Notes: generated from the sequence alone by a model not told the origin. A DNA stretch of 37,244 nt from Lentisphaerota bacterium (GCA_016873715.1 VGWF01000035.1:1-37244), one strand, 5' to 3'. Positions 1-8,785 are shown, counted from the stretch's first letter. Made by a program: numbers and translations.

Positions 1-191
1 CCCTCTCCCCCGTTTCTTCCCGGGAATCCCGCGAAAGCCAAGCATCCTGCGGAACCCGCCCCCCGAGGTCAAGCGCCGCGGGGCCGGGGACGGAAGGGGG
101 GATCCGGGGGCCGGAGCCCGATCGCCCTCCCACCCCCCCACGCCTTCTCCGTCTCCCCGCCCCCGTTTTCCCTCTCCCCGCTCCCTTCTCC
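1..191. other. Gene-free upstream stretch with a pyrimidine-rich tract
   Basis: I see no gene, RNA or hairpin here. Positions about 123-191 are almost entirely C and T on the + strand, and a similar C/T run opens the window at 1-20. The stretch leads into the promoter of the FHA gene. Confidence 0.4.
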
Positions 192-220
192 GTGAAATCC
201 GCCTTCCGTTGCGCTATTCT
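192..220 (+). promoter_or_regulatory. Putative sigma-70 promoter of the FHA gene
   Basis: GTGAAA at 192-197 and TATTCT at 215-220 are separated by 17 bp. The -10 box ends 9 bp before the ATG at 230, so the mRNA would have almost no leader, which fits the absence of a Shine-Dalgarno sequence. Motif match only. Confidence 0.4.
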
Positions 221-229
221 CCGCCCCGC

Positions 230-811
230 ATGTACCGAGTCGCCTTCATCGACGGCCCGCTCAAGGGACGGAAGCTGACCGTCCACGAGGACCGGCTTTG
301 CATCGGCCGCGACGCCGACTGCTCCCTCCGCATGAGCGACCCGTCCATCGCCGGCCACCACGCGGAGATCGAGGTGCGCGACGGCGTGGTCCACGTCCGC
401 CGCGCCGCGCCCGACGCCGCGCTCGCGGTCGGCGGCGTCCCCGTGGGCGACGTGCCCGTCCCCCTCCGCCGCGGCGAGGTGCTCGGCCTCGGGCCCCACA
501 CGCTGCGCGTCGAAACCGGCCCGGCCCCCGTCGCCCTCCCCTCCCGCCTCGTCGTCAACCTCTCCGTCATCGCCGTCGTCACCGTCGCCGCCCTGCTTGC
601 GATCCAGGGCGCACTCCTTGTCCGCGCGTTCGCGCTGGGCCGGGAGGTCCGCACGATGCGCGTCGCGACGACCAACGATCCGGCCGGCGCCCTCCCCGCC
701 ACCAACGCCGTTGCGGACGCGCCCCGGACGCACTTGCTCCGCTATCCCCCGCCCTCTACTCTGGAGCCCGTGACCGCACCGACCAACGCAACCGAAGGAG
801 CCACGCCATGA
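230..811 (+). CDS. Membrane-anchored FHA-domain protein
   Basis: A 193-residue protein. Residues 4-95 form a forkhead-associated (FHA) phosphothreonine-binding domain: the strand with IGRD (26-29), then the S39-x-x-x-H43 pair and the VGG turn near 68-70 that mark the fold. A hydrophobic segment at about 107-133 is a single membrane anchor, followed by about 60 residues rich in Ala, Pro and Thr. FHA domains read Ser/Thr-kinase phosphorylation, but no kinase is in the window, so the partner is unknown. I chose the ATG at 230 because the domain begins immediately; a TTG at 209 would add seven residues and lies inside the putative promoter. The stop overlaps the ATG of the next gene (ATGA), so the two are translationally coupled. 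Confidence 0.8.
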   Translation: MYRVAFIDGPLKGRKLTVHEDRLCIGRDADCSLRMSDPSIAGHHAEIEVRDGVVHVRRAAPDAALAVGGVPVGDVPVPLRRGEVLGLGPHTLRVETGPAPVALPSRLVVNLSVIAVVTVAALLAIQGALLVRAFALGREVRTMRVATTNDPAGALPATNAVADAPRTHLLRYPPPSTLEPVTAPTNATEGATP

Positions 812-1647
812 ACCTCTCCCGCCGCACGTTCCTGGGCCGGTCCGCCGGCGCCGTGACCGCCGCCGCGATGTTCCCGCAGTTCGCCGCCGCCGCGGGCGCG
901 AAGATCAAGGTCGGCGCGTGCGTCGTCGGCCTCGCGCAGGCGAAGGCCGCCGGGCTCGAGGGCGTCGAGATCCGCGCCGGCGACGCGGCGGACGTGCTGG
1001 AGATCGGCAGGCCCGAGAAGCGCGCCCAGTACAAGAAGGAGATGCAGGAGACCGGCCTGCCCATCTGCTCGATCATGATGGGCCTGCTCAACGGCAGCCC
1101 GCTGGCGACCGATCCGCGCGGCCCGGCATGGCTGGAACAGACCATCGACGGCGCGAAGGACCTCGGCGCGAAGAACATCCTCGTCGCCTTCTTCAGCAAG
1201 GGCGACCTGCTCGGCAAGGACAACAAGCTCAAGGAGGACGAGTTCGCCTCCGTCGTGAAGCGCATCAAGGCCGCCGCGCCGCGCGCGAAGGATGCGGGCG
1301 TCCTGCTCGCCATCGAGAGCCTGATCAACGCGGAGCAGAATGAGCGGCTCCTCGACGCCGTCGACCACGAGTCGGTCAGCGTCTACTACGACGTCTACAA
1401 CCTCGGGAAGTCCAAGGGCTACGACGCCCCCGCCGAGATCCGCCGCCTCAAGGGCCGCATCTCGCAGGTCCATTACAAGAACGGCAAGCAGTACCTCGAC
1501 GACGACAAGCCCTTCTTCACCGCCTGTTCCCAGGCGCTCAAGGACATCCACTACAACGGCTGGATCGTGCTGGAGACCTCCAGCCCGTCGAAGGACGGCG
1601 TCGCCGACGCGAAGCGCAACGGCGACTTCACGCGCAGCCTGTTCTGA
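808..1647 (+). CDS. Tat-exported sugar phosphate isomerase/epimerase-like TIM-barrel protein
   Basis: A 279-residue protein. A twin-arginine signal, SRRTFLG at residues 4-10 followed by an Ala-rich hydrophobic stretch, directs folded export. The rest looks like an AP-endonuclease-2/xylose-isomerase-type TIM barrel: GLEGVEIR early, the LLAIESL strand carrying a Glu, YYDVYN, and the late HYKNG and IVLETS strands with conserved metal-ligand-type residues. Such proteins isomerise or epimerise sugars or act on related polyols; the substrate cannot be read from the sequence. It overlaps the FHA gene by four bases. Periplasmic sugar isomerase-like proteins with Tat signals are common in planctomycetes and Verrucomicrobia and fit the glycan-degrading genes downstream. 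Confidence 0.8.
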   Translation: MNLSRRTFLGRSAGAVTAAAMFPQFAAAAGAKIKVGACVVGLAQAKAAGLEGVEIRAGDAADVLEIGRPEKRAQYKKEMQETGLPICSIMMGLLNGSPLATDPRGPAWLEQTIDGAKDLGAKNILVAFFSKGDLLGKDNKLKEDEFASVVKRIKAAAPRAKDAGVLLAIESLINAEQNERLLDAVDHESVSVYYDVYNLGKSKGYDAPAEIRRLKGRISQVHYKNGKQYLDDDKPFFTACSQALKDIHYNGWIVLETSSPSKDGVADAKRNGDFTRSLF

Positions 1648-1727
1648 AGCGGGGCCTCGACCACGGGGATCCGGCGTCCGGCCCGAGGATGGCTTCGAAT
1701 AGCCGGGCATTCGACGCCGGGAAGAGG

Positions 1728-1733
1728 TACACT
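1728..1733 (+). promoter_or_regulatory. Possible -10 box of the nitronate monooxygenase-like gene
   Basis: TACACT ends 6 bp before the ATG at 1740, the spacing expected of a leaderless transcript. I found no good -35 box 16-18 bp upstream. A purine-rich GAAGAGG at 1721-1727 could instead act as a distant ribosome binding site. Confidence 0.25.
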
Positions 1734-1739
1734 GTCCGG

Positions 1740-3167
1740 ATGAGCGAGCCGATCCCGACGATCATCCAGGGAGGCATGGGCGCCGGGGTTTCCACCTGGC
1801 GCCTGGCCCGGGCCGTATCGTCGCTCGGCCAGATGGGCGTCGTCGCGGGGACGGCCCTCGACCAGTTGATGCTGCGGCACCTGCAGGACGGCGACCTCGG
1901 CGGCCACATCCGCCGCGCGTTGGCGCACTTCCCCTTCCCCCGCATCGCGCGGCGCATCGTCGACTCGTTCTTCGTCGACGGCGGCCTCGCCGAGAACGAG
2001 AACTACAAGCCCGTCCGGATGCACGTCGCCGAGAGCAGCATCGACGCGCAGGCGCTGTGCATCGCCGCCAATTTCGTCGAGGTGTTCCTCGCCCGCGAGG
2101 GCCACGCCGGCCCGGTGGGCATCAACTTCCTCGAGAAGATCCAGATGCCGCACCTGCCCTCGCTCTACGGGGCAATGCTGGCCGGCGTTGCCGTCGTGAT
2201 CGTGGGCGCCGGCATCCCGATGGAGTTCCCCGCCGCGATCGCCGCCCTCGCGGACCACCGCCCCGCCGTGTACTCGCTCGCGGTGGCCGGTCCGGAACCG
2301 GGCGGCCCGTTCCAGATGACGCTCGATCCCGCGGCCTTCCTGGAGCCCGGACAGTCCCTCCCGCCGCTGCCGCGGCCCGCCTTCCTTCCGATCGTGTCCT
2401 CCCACACGCTGGCGGCGATCCTGCTCCGCCGCCTGGGCGACGGCGTGGCCGGCTTGATCATCGAGGGCCCCGTCGCCGGCGGCCACAACGCCCCGCCCCG
2501 CGGCACGATGCAGCTCACCGGCGACGGCCAGCCGGTCTACGGCGAGCGCGACGTCGTCGACCTCGACGCCATCCGCCGTCTCGGCCGGCCGTTCTGGCTG
2601 GCCGGCTCCTACGGCAGCCCGGAGCGGCTGAAGGAGGCGCTGGCCCTCGGCGCCTCCGGCGTGCAGGTCGGCACCCCCTTCGCCCTCTGCGCGGAGTCCG
2701 GCCTCGACCCGGAGATCCGCCGCACGCTGGTCCGCAAGGCGCTCGACGGCACCGCCCGCGTCTTCACCGATCCGCGGGCCTCCCCGACCGGCTTCCCGTT
2801 CAAGGTCGCCCAGCTCGAGGGGACGCTGTCCGACGCCGCGGTCTACGACCAGCGCCGCCGCATCTGCGACCTCGGCTTCCTTCGCGAGGCCTACCGCAGG
2901 CCGGACGGCTCCCTCGGCTACCGCTGCGCCGCCGAGCCCGAGAGGGCCTTCGTCGCCAAGGGCGGGCGCGCCGAGGACGCCGCCGGCCGCAAGTGCCTCT
3001 GCAACGCGCTCGTCGCCAACATCGGCATGCCCCAGCAGAAGCCCGACGGCACCTTCGAGCTCCCCCTCGTCACCCTCGGCGACGACTACACCGCCATCGG
3101 CCGCTTCTGCTCCGGCACCAACCTTGATTACTCCGCCGCCGACGTCATCCGCAACCTGCTGGGCTGA
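1740..3167 (+). CDS. Nitronate monooxygenase / PfaD-like FMN flavoprotein
   Basis: A 475-residue flavoprotein of the 2-nitropropane dioxygenase family. The N-terminal [11 protein letters not shown] (residues 8-18) is the first strand and FMN phosphate loop of the TIM barrel. VAGGH with His249 matches the family's catalytic His region, and [12 protein letters not shown] is the second phosphate-binding strand. Unlike the roughly 350-residue nitronate monooxygenases it has a long C-terminal part with a Cys cluster ([16 protein letters not shown]), as in the PfaD-like branch. It could oxidise nitronates or be an enoyl reductase; I cannot decide. The upstream ATG-like start at 1689 lacks a ribosome site, so I start where the barrel begins. 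Confidence 0.8.
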   Translation: MSEPIPTIIQGGMGAGVSTWRLARAVSSLGQMGVVAGTALDQLMLRHLQDGDLGGHIRRALAHFPFPRIARRIVDSFFVDGGLAENENYKPVRMHVAESSIDAQALCIAANFVEVFLAREGHAGPVGINFLEKIQMPHLPSLYGAMLAGVAVVIVGAGIPMEFPAAIAALADHRPAVYSLAVAGPEPGGPFQMTLDPAAFLEPGQSLPPLPRPAFLPIVSSHTLAAILLRRLGDGVAGLIIEGPVAGGHNAPPRGTMQLTGDGQPVYGERDVVDLDAIRRLGRPFWLAGSYGSPERLKEALALGASGVQVGTPFALCAESGLDPEIRRTLVRKALDGTARVFTDPRASPTGFPFKVAQLEGTLSDAAVYDQRRRICDLGFLREAYRRPDGSLGYRCAAEPERAFVAKGGRAEDAAGRKCLCNALVANIGMPQQKPDGTFELPLVTLGDDYTAIGRFCSGTNLDYSAADVIRNLLG

Positions 3168-3237
3168 CGCGGAGGGCGGCGGGCGGCGCCTGGGCTGTGA
3201 AGTTCCCGCGGATTCACGCGCGAACCTGGGAGACGCC

Positions 3238-4026
3238 ATGAAAAGCCACGAAATCGACTACGAGATCCTCGGCGACGACATGCAGATCGTGGAGGTCGAA
3301 CTCGACCCCGGCGAGACCGTGGTGGCCGAGGCCGGCGCCATGAACTACATGGAGGACGGCATCACCTTCGAGGCGAAGATGGGCGACGGCACCAACCCCG
3401 GCGCCGGCGTGATGGACAAGCTGCTCAGCGTCGGCAAGCGCATGCTGACGGGCGAGTCCGTCTTCATGACGCACTTCACCAACACCGGGTCGGGCAAGCG
3501 GAAGGTCGCGTTCGCCGCGCCCTACCCCGGCAAGATCGTCCCCGTGAACCTGGCCGAGCTTGGCGGCCGGCTGATCTGCGAGAAGGACGCCTTCCTCTGC
3601 GCCGCGCTGGGCACCAAGGTCAGCATCGCCTTCACGAAACGCCTCGGCGCCGGCTTCTTCGGCGGCGAGGGCTTCATCCTCCAGAAGCTCGAGGGCGACG
3701 GCATGGCCTTCATCCAGGCCGGCGGCACCGTGATCGCCCGCGAGCTGACCGGCCAGACGCTCCGCGTCGACACCGGCTGCCTCGTCGGCTTCACGGAGGG
3801 CATCGACTATGCGATCGAACGCGCCGGCAACCTGAAGTCCATGATCTTCGGCGGCGAGGGCCTCTTCCTCGCCACGCTGCGCGGCACCGGCCGCGTCTAC
3901 CTCCAGAGCCTGCCCTTCTCCCGCATGGCCGACCGCATCATCGCCCACGCCCCCCGCCACGGCGGCAGCGCCAAGGGCGAAGGCTCCGTCCTCGGCCGCC
4001 TCGGCGGGTTGATCGGCGGAGACTAA
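3238..4026 (+). CDS. AIM24 / TIGR00266 family protein
   Basis: A 262-residue protein of the AIM24 family, recognised from the opening [22 protein letters not shown], the [10 protein letters not shown] segment, [15 protein letters not shown]-like Gly-rich turns and the near C-terminal tract ending RIIAH. The family is widespread in bacteria and has a TRAP-like beta fold; its biochemical role is unknown. No signal peptide or membrane span. A GGGAGA ribosome site at 3228-3233 precedes the ATG by 4 bases. It is 70 bp downstream of the flavoprotein gene on the same strand and converges with the glycosidase gene that ends at 4130. Confidence 0.8.
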   Translation: MKSHEIDYEILGDDMQIVEVELDPGETVVAEAGAMNYMEDGITFEAKMGDGTNPGAGVMDKLLSVGKRMLTGESVFMTHFTNTGSGKRKVAFAAPYPGKIVPVNLAELGGRLICEKDAFLCAALGTKVSIAFTKRLGAGFFGGEGFILQKLEGDGMAFIQAGGTVIARELTGQTLRVDTGCLVGFTEGIDYAIERAGNLKSMIFGGEGLFLATLRGTGRVYLQSLPFSRMADRIIAHAPRHGGSAKGEGSVLGRLGGLIGGD

Positions 4027-4094
4027 ACGCGGAAGCCCCGAACCGGGACGGCGCGAGGTCGTCCGCAGGGCTCCGACGCCCGGGCTTCTGAAGT

Positions 4095-4110
4095 CCGGCC
4101 GACGGGCCGG
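4095..4110. terminator. Hairpin between convergent genes
   Basis: A perfect 6-bp stem CCGGCC/GGCCGG with loop GACG lies between the AIM24-family gene and the glycosidase gene. There is no T-run on either strand, so it is at best a weak intrinsic terminator for both. Confidence 0.3.
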
Positions 4111-4129
4111 GGCGGGAGGACGCGCCGTT

Positions 4130-6739
4130 CTATCGCGGCCCCTCGAACACCGCCTCGTACCACAGCGTGCGGTGGGCCGGATCGAGGGTGAGGCGGCCGT
4201 CCGCGCCGGCCTCGAGGACCGCGCCCGCGCGGCGGCCGCGGTCGTCGAGCGGGTACAGGCGGACCTTGCCGGCCGCGGGGGCGAACCCGACCGCGACGGA
4301 CACCGGCTCGACGAGACTCGGCGCGCTCCCCCATTTCGTCCCGACGCTGGTCCGCTCCTTGTCCTTCCACACCATCCCGGTGTTCTCCGCGAGCGCGGTG
4401 GCCGCGAGCAGCGCGCGCCGGGGCGCCTTGTCGAAGGCCTCGCCCTCCATCAACGAAAGCGCAACCGTGCACCAGCCGAGGCTGGTTTCCCCGGCCGTGA
4501 CGCGGACCCCGTGGCCGAGATCGACCGTCCGCCCGCCGGTGCGCCCGACGACCGCCTTCGCCCTCGGCGCCTTCACCTCGAACACGCCCCGGCCCTTCTC
4601 CGGCAGACGCCACGCGATCTCCCCGGTGTCGGCGAGCCATTCGGTCCGCGCGACGGCGGGCGGTTCGGGGAGCGGACGGTCCGCCGGGCCGCGCAGATCG
4701 AGCGCAACGCGATGGATGAAGGCCGCGCCGAGGTCCACGCCGATGCGGTCCAGGCTGAGCACGCTCCACGCACTCCCCTGCCGGGCGATCAGGTCGATCT
4801 CGCGCTCCGGCGGCAGGGCCGTCGTGACGAGTTCCCGCGCCGCCGCAACGTCGCCGCGGCGGAAGAGCAGCGCGGCGGCGGGGACGTTCGCCATGATCGT
4901 CGGATGCTGGCCGATGTCGAAGTAGCCGGGGATCCGTCCGGCCTTCGTGCCCTTCTCGTCATGCGACCACGTGTAGAGGAAGAGCGCGTCCCAGTCCTGC
5001 AGCGCCGCGACGGCGGCGAGCATCAGCGGCCCCTCGCCCGCGTGCGGATTGGGCGCGGGGTGGTTGTACTCGCTGACCATGTGCGGCTTCCCGGCGACGC
5101 GCTGCCAGGCGAGGCGCGAGAGCGTCGCGCCGTCCGGATGGTCGACCATCGACCAGGGGTTCACGATCCAGTTCTCGGGATCCCACGGCCGCCCGGTCCA
5201 GTGCGGGTGCTGCCAGTAGGCATGCGTGTCGACCAGGTCGAAGGCGCCCATCAGGTTCGGCGTCGACGTGGCGACGATGGTGCCGACGACCGGGACCTTG
5301 ACGCCGATCTCGTCGACGACGCACCGGCGCATCGCCTCCCAGTGGGCGCGCTCGGTCTCCCACAGGAAGCGGATCCAGTCGGCCCGCTCGCCGGGCGCCA
5401 TCGGACGCGTCGCGCCGGCCTTCGGCCAGCGGATCGAGCGGGCCTCGAGGGTCTCGTCCGCCGTGAGCCCGATGCGGCCGCCGGGCTTCAGCGAGAGGTC
5501 CGCGAACCGGAACGTCGCGTCCGCCTGCCCCAGTTCCGTGAAGCCAAAGCGTGCGTTGTCGTCGTCGGCGTCGATGACGACCGTGAACTCGAAGGTCTTC
5601 CACTCCGGTCCGACCTCGAACCGCGCCGACCAGCCGAGCTCCTTCCACGGCTCGTGAGCCTGCATGATGTTGGCCTGGAGGGTCCGCTTCGAGTCGGCGG
5701 CGGCGCGGAAGCGGACCGTGTAGAGAGCGCCCTTCCGCACGGCAAGGCGGGTCTGGTTGAACTGGACGGCCCAACCGCCGTCGGCCGCGTTGCGGACGTG
5801 GAGGACGGCGGCGCCGTCTTTCGCCTCGAGATCGGCCCGGGCGCCGCGGTGCTGTTCGAGACCCCATTCCTTCACGCCGTCGGCGAAGCCGGCGTTGCGC
5901 AGCATCTCCGCACCCGGCGCCTCGTTCCGTGCGCCCCACGCGGCCGCGAGCGCCTTCGTGTCCGCATGCCGCTTCGCCAGCCACGCGTTCCACTGCCGCT
6001 TCAGGTCGCCGGCAAAGGGCTCGGGGAGATCGTCGAAGTCACGCGACATCCACGTGTGGATCAGCCCGTTCTCGTTGTTGATCTCGACCATCGCCAGCGC
6101 CGGATCGTGCGCGACCGCCAGCTTCGTGTAGGGATTCACGTGTCCCAGGAGCCGCCGGGCGTAGGCCTTCTGCGCCTCGAGATGCGGCGCGTGGAAGACG
6201 CCCACCGCGTGGGCGGCCTTCCAGTCGAGCTTGTTGACCGCCGGGTCGACGCCGTCGTCCGTGCCGAAGTGGCGGCCGACGAGCAGGTTCACGTTCCAGT
6301 AGATGCCCTGCTCCTTGAGCCGGGCCATGAAGTGATCGAGCCGGTCCTGCGCATCGGCGCTCCAGTTGGTCCAGGAGCCGGACTTGTAGTCGATCAACCG
6401 CGGCTCGCCCCAGGTGGCGTCGAGGAAGTGGAAGCGCACGCCGTTGAGCCCGAACTTGGCCATGCGTGCGGCGACGCCGTCCGCCGTGGCATGGTCCGGG
6501 AAGCATGCGGCCGCGGTGACGTTGGCGCCGAACAGGCGGAGCCGCCGGTCTCCGGCGAAGAGGTGTCCGTCGCGGACGCGCACGGGGGCGATCGACGCCG
6601 CCCCCTGGCCCAGCACCGGCCGCAGGTCCGTCGGCCCCGGCGCCCCGTCGTCCCATGGCGGCGCGAACGGAACCAGGTCCGCCGCCCCCGCGATCCCCGC
6701 CGTCCATGCCGTTGCCGCCACCGCCATCCAGCGCTTCAT
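4130..6739 (-). CDS. Secreted clan-A-like glycoside hydrolase with nested CBM4/9-like domain
   Basis: An 869-residue secreted enzyme. Residues 1-19 are a signal peptide. A catalytic TIM barrel starts near residue 50; NNEN with Glu223 looks like the strand-4 acid/base and VSEYN with Glu557 the strand-7 nucleophile of clan GH-A retaining glycosidases (GH5/GH42-like). Between them, residues about 276-420, lies a beta-sandwich resembling a CBM4/9 carbohydrate-binding module (ANAGF-like start, NQTRLAV-KGALYTVRFRA, EWKTFEFTV, ending FADLSLKPGG). After the barrel comes a beta-rich C-terminal region to 869. The exact family and substrate are not certain. The start at 6739 has a GGAGG ribosome site 4-8 bases upstream; an in-frame upstream start at 6757 would precede that site. 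Confidence 0.75.
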   Translation of the reverse strand: MKRWMAVAATAWTAGIAGAADLVPFAPPWDDGAPGPTDLRPVLGQGAASIAPVRVRDGHLFAGDRRLRLFGANVTAAACFPDHATADGVAARMAKFGLNGVRFHFLDATWGEPRLIDYKSGSWTNWSADAQDRLDHFMARLKEQGIYWNVNLLVGRHFGTDDGVDPAVNKLDWKAAHAVGVFHAPHLEAQKAYARRLLGHVNPYTKLAVAHDPALAMVEINNENGLIHTWMSRDFDDLPEPFAGDLKRQWNAWLAKRHADTKALAAAWGARNEAPGAEMLRNAGFADGVKEWGLEQHRGARADLEAKDGAAVLHVRNAADGGWAVQFNQTRLAVRKGALYTVRFRAAADSKRTLQANIMQAHEPWKELGWSARFEVGPEWKTFEFTVVIDADDDNARFGFTELGQADATFRFADLSLKPGGRIGLTADETLEARSIRWPKAGATRPMAPGERADWIRFLWETERAHWEAMRRCVVDEIGVKVPVVGTIVATSTPNLMGAFDLVDTHAYWQHPHWTGRPWDPENWIVNPWSMVDHPDGATLSRLAWQRVAGKPHMVSEYNHPAPNPHAGEGPLMLAAVAALQDWDALFLYTWSHDEKGTKAGRIPGYFDIGQHPTIMANVPAAALLFRRGDVAAARELVTTALPPEREIDLIARQGSAWSVLSLDRIGVDLGAAFIHRVALDLRGPADRPLPEPPAVARTEWLADTGEIAWRLPEKGRGVFEVKAPRAKAVVGRTGGRTVDLGHGVRVTAGETSLGWCTVALSLMEGEAFDKAPRRALLAATALAENTGMVWKDKERTSVGTKWGSAPSLVEPVSVAVGFAPAAGKVRLYPLDDRGRRAGAVLEAGADGRLTLDPAHRTLWYEAVFEGPR

Positions 6740-6763
6740 GCGTCCTCCGAAGGTCAAGGGCTC

Positions 6764-6792
6764 ATTGTGCGGCCAAGCGGACGGCGGGCCAA
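6764..6792 (-). promoter_or_regulatory. Putative sigma-70 promoter of the glycoside hydrolase gene
   Basis: Read on the minus strand, TTGGCC (6792-6787) and CACAAT (6769-6764) are spaced by 17 bp. Transcription would start near 6757, giving an 18-base leader with the GGAGG ribosome site in it. Confidence 0.45.
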
Positions 6793-6868
6793 GCCCGAAG
6801 CGGGCTCCCGGATCATCGGCTCAGCCGGATGCACGCGCCGGGATCCATCGCAAGGTACGCATGGATAC

Positions 6869-6892
6869 GGCCGCGACGGAGCGCGGCCCTCC
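6869..6892 (-). repeat. REP hairpin, CTCCGT-loop class
   Basis: On the minus strand: GGAG foot, then a 7-bp stem GGCCGCG/CGCGGCC with the six-base loop CTCCGT. It faces a second copy at 6929-6952 on the other strand, a paired arrangement typical of REP doublets (BIMEs), in the gap between two convergent-free minus-strand genes. Confidence 0.7.
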
Positions 6893-6928
6893 AAGGCCTA
6901 TTCCATGGACCTGCGAGAGGACGGCCCT

Positions 6929-6952
6929 GGAGGGCGCCGCTTCGTCGGCGCC
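6929..6952 (+). repeat. REP hairpin, CTTCGT-loop class
   Basis: GGAG foot, 7-bp stem GGCGCCG/CGGCGCC and loop CTTCGT. It is the partner of the inverted copy at 6869-6892: the stem bases differ but pairing is kept and the foot is identical. Confidence 0.7.
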
Positions 6953-6996
6953 GCGCAACAGACCCTCGAGGCGACTCTCGTTGCTGATTCGCGGGG

Positions 6997-8550
6997 CTAT
7001 GCCTCGTCGATGCGCTGGAGCTTCCAGCGGTCGCACAGCGCGTCCACGTGCGGCGACAGGTCGCCGTAGAACGTGACGCGATGCCAGCCGGGACGCCACT
7101 CCTCGGTCAGCTTCTCGAGGCTGCCCTTCACCTGCGCCTCGAGCTTCGTGCGGCAGGCGAGGTCGCTGTCGTTGTTGCCGATCGTCTTCGCCCGGTGGAC
7201 GAGCACCTGCTTCGCCTGCGGGCTGATCTCGAGCGTCGTCGTCATGTGCCCCACGGGGAGGATGGACTGTACGCAGGCGCCCTTCCGGTCCTCGGAGTGC
7301 GACCGGATGAAGTAGGGGCTCGCCGGGCCGCCCGGGCCGAAGGGCTTCGTCATCGCCACGCAATGCGCGTAGACGATCGCGCTCTTCGAGGTGTCGATGA
7401 CGGGGTCGGAGATGTAGCCCGGCCGGCCGGTCACGGCGCCCATGACCGCCATGGTCAGCGCCGAGAGGGCGTCCGCCTCGCAGCCGCCGACGAATCCGTC
7501 GTCGTTGAGCTGGCTGAATCCGAGGCACGGGTAGGCCGTCAGGTGCCCGCCGTAGAAGCCGCCGAGGCAGTTGACGCTGATGCCGCGGGCCCCGTGTCTT
7601 TCGAGCAGGGCCTTCATCGCGACGTACATCGTCCCCGCGCCCCGGAGGTCCTCGGGCGACGGCTCGACGACCTTCTTCGCGCCGGCGGCCCAGCGTTCGG
7701 CGAAGGCCCGGGCGGCGCCCGCGTCGGCGGCGGCGCAGGCGGCGGACATCTCCTCGAACGGGACGCCGACGAACTCGACGCCGGTCACCTCCGCCGTCGC
7801 CTTGAAGAAGGGATCGCGCCCCTTGCGCCCGCCGACGATGAGCAGCTTCGTCTTCTTCAGCTCCTCCAGCGCCTTCCCGAGGTCGGGCGCGGGCACCGGG
7901 TCGGCCGCGCAGGTCCAGTCGGCGACGGCCGGCGTGGCGCCGCGACGCGTCGCGCGGAACGCGGCGGCGATCTCGGCGGGGCTCTTCCCGTCCCTGAGCA
8001 TCGCGAAATGGCGGGCCGACGCGGCGAGGTCCTCGTCGCGCGAGGAACTCACCCAGTCGACGGGCCTGCCCGCGCCCATGAACTGGGGCATGCGCGTCAG
8101 GAAGAGGCCCGAGCCGCCGAAGAGGTTGTCGACGACCAGCGTGGGCTTCCCCGTGCCGCACAGCTTGACGACGTCGTTGCGCCAGCCGAGGCCCTGGAGG
8201 CAGACCAGGTAGCCGCCGACCTCGGCGTCGCCCTTGAGGACCTCGGCCGCCTCCGCCGGATTGTCCATGAGCCGCGCCTGCACGAACTCGACGCCGGGGC
8301 AGCCCTTGGCCAGCACATCCAGGATGCGGGCGCGCCGCGCATCGAAGTCGTAGCCGATGTTCGGCCAGATCGGGTGGTCGTTCTTCGTCTCGCAGAAGAC
8401 CAGCCGCACCTTGGCCTTCGCAGCCGGGGCCTCCGCCCTCGCGCCGCTCGCGCCGGCCAGCATCGCGCCCGCCGCGCAGCCCGCACAGGCCGCGCACCGG
8501 GAGATGAACTGACGGCGGGAACAGTCGGAACCGATCCTCGCTCCGCTCAT
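6997..8550 (-). CDS. Tat-exported L-fucose/L-arabinose isomerase-like protein
   Basis: A 517-residue protein. SRRQFIS at residues 11-17 followed by a Cys- and Ala-rich hydrophobic stretch is a twin-arginine signal. The body resembles the FucI/AraA-type sugar isomerase fold: an N-terminal alpha/beta part that tracks several ligands, a central NCLGGFYGG and CLGFSQLNDDGF region like the family's metal/substrate loop, and a C-terminal part with HCVAMTKPFG and SHSEDRKG. Export of an isomerase-like protein is unusual for E. coli but common in PVC bacteria. A GGAGG ribosome site lies 5-9 bases before the ATG. It sits in tandem with the sulfatase and the glycosidase, so a role in processing deoxysugars released from sulfated glycans is plausible but inferred. 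Confidence 0.65.
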   Translation of the reverse strand: MSGARIGSDCSRRQFISRCAACAGCAAGAMLAGASGARAEAPAAKAKVRLVFCETKNDHPIWPNIGYDFDARRARILDVLAKGCPGVEFVQARLMDNPAEAAEVLKGDAEVGGYLVCLQGLGWRNDVVKLCGTGKPTLVVDNLFGGSGLFLTRMPQFMGAGRPVDWVSSSRDEDLAASARHFAMLRDGKSPAEIAAAFRATRRGATPAVADWTCAADPVPAPDLGKALEELKKTKLLIVGGRKGRDPFFKATAEVTGVEFVGVPFEEMSAACAAADAGAARAFAERWAAGAKKVVEPSPEDLRGAGTMYVAMKALLERHGARGISVNCLGGFYGGHLTAYPCLGFSQLNDDGFVGGCEADALSALTMAVMGAVTGRPGYISDPVIDTSKSAIVYAHCVAMTKPFGPGGPASPYFIRSHSEDRKGACVQSILPVGHMTTTLEISPQAKQVLVHRAKTIGNNDSDLACRTKLEAQVKGSLEKLTEEWRPGWHRVTFYGDLSPHVDALCDRWKLQRIDEA

Positions 8551-8612
8551 CGCATCCTCCTGCCGGCTCCTCGCCGGCGTCCAAACGCAGGTATCAGGCT
8601 TCCGGGAAGTGG

Positions 8613-8647
8613 AGTTTCAAGTTCCTACGTTACAGGTTTCAGGTTGG
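8613..8647. repeat. Short heptanucleotide array (5 units)
   Basis: Five consecutive 7-bp units AGTTTCA, AGTTCCT, ACGTTAC, AGGTTTC, AGGTTGG, sharing a GTT-type core. It lies upstream of the isomerase-like gene; the minus-strand TTGAAA at 8620-8615 could serve that gene as a -35 box, though the -10 is poor. Confidence 0.5.
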
Positions 8648-8687
8648 GCAGGGAACACCCACCGGCATCCTCCCGCATTCGACCTCG

Positions 8688-8785
8688 GATGTTCGATGTT
8701 CGGTGTTCGATGTTGGACGTTGGTTGTTGGTTGTTGGATGTTGGTTGTTGGTTGTTGGATGTTGGTTGTTGGTTGTTGGATGTTG
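8688..8785. repeat. Heptanucleotide tandem array (14 in-phase units)
   Basis: Fourteen 7-bp units in perfect phase with consensus GRYGTTS, e.g. GATGTTC, GATGTTG, GTTGTTG, followed by two decayed units to 8799. The last ten units have a 21-bp higher-order period, two GTTGTTG then GATGTTG, repeated three times. The array lies just downstream of the sulfatase stop codon at 8801. It is in the gap of 250 bp between two minus-strand genes, which holds nothing else I can name. Confidence 0.9.

Noticed and set aside
1-229. A truncated gene at the left edge
   Set aside because: No open frame with sensible composition enters from the edge on either strand.
4172-7069. A 965-codon open frame on the + strand
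   Set aside because: It lies opposite the glycosidase gene, has Arg/Pro/Val-rich composition typical of the complement of GC-rich coding DNA, and shows no domain.
8688-8785. CRISPR array
   Set aside because: Units are 7 bp with no spacers and there are no cas genes.
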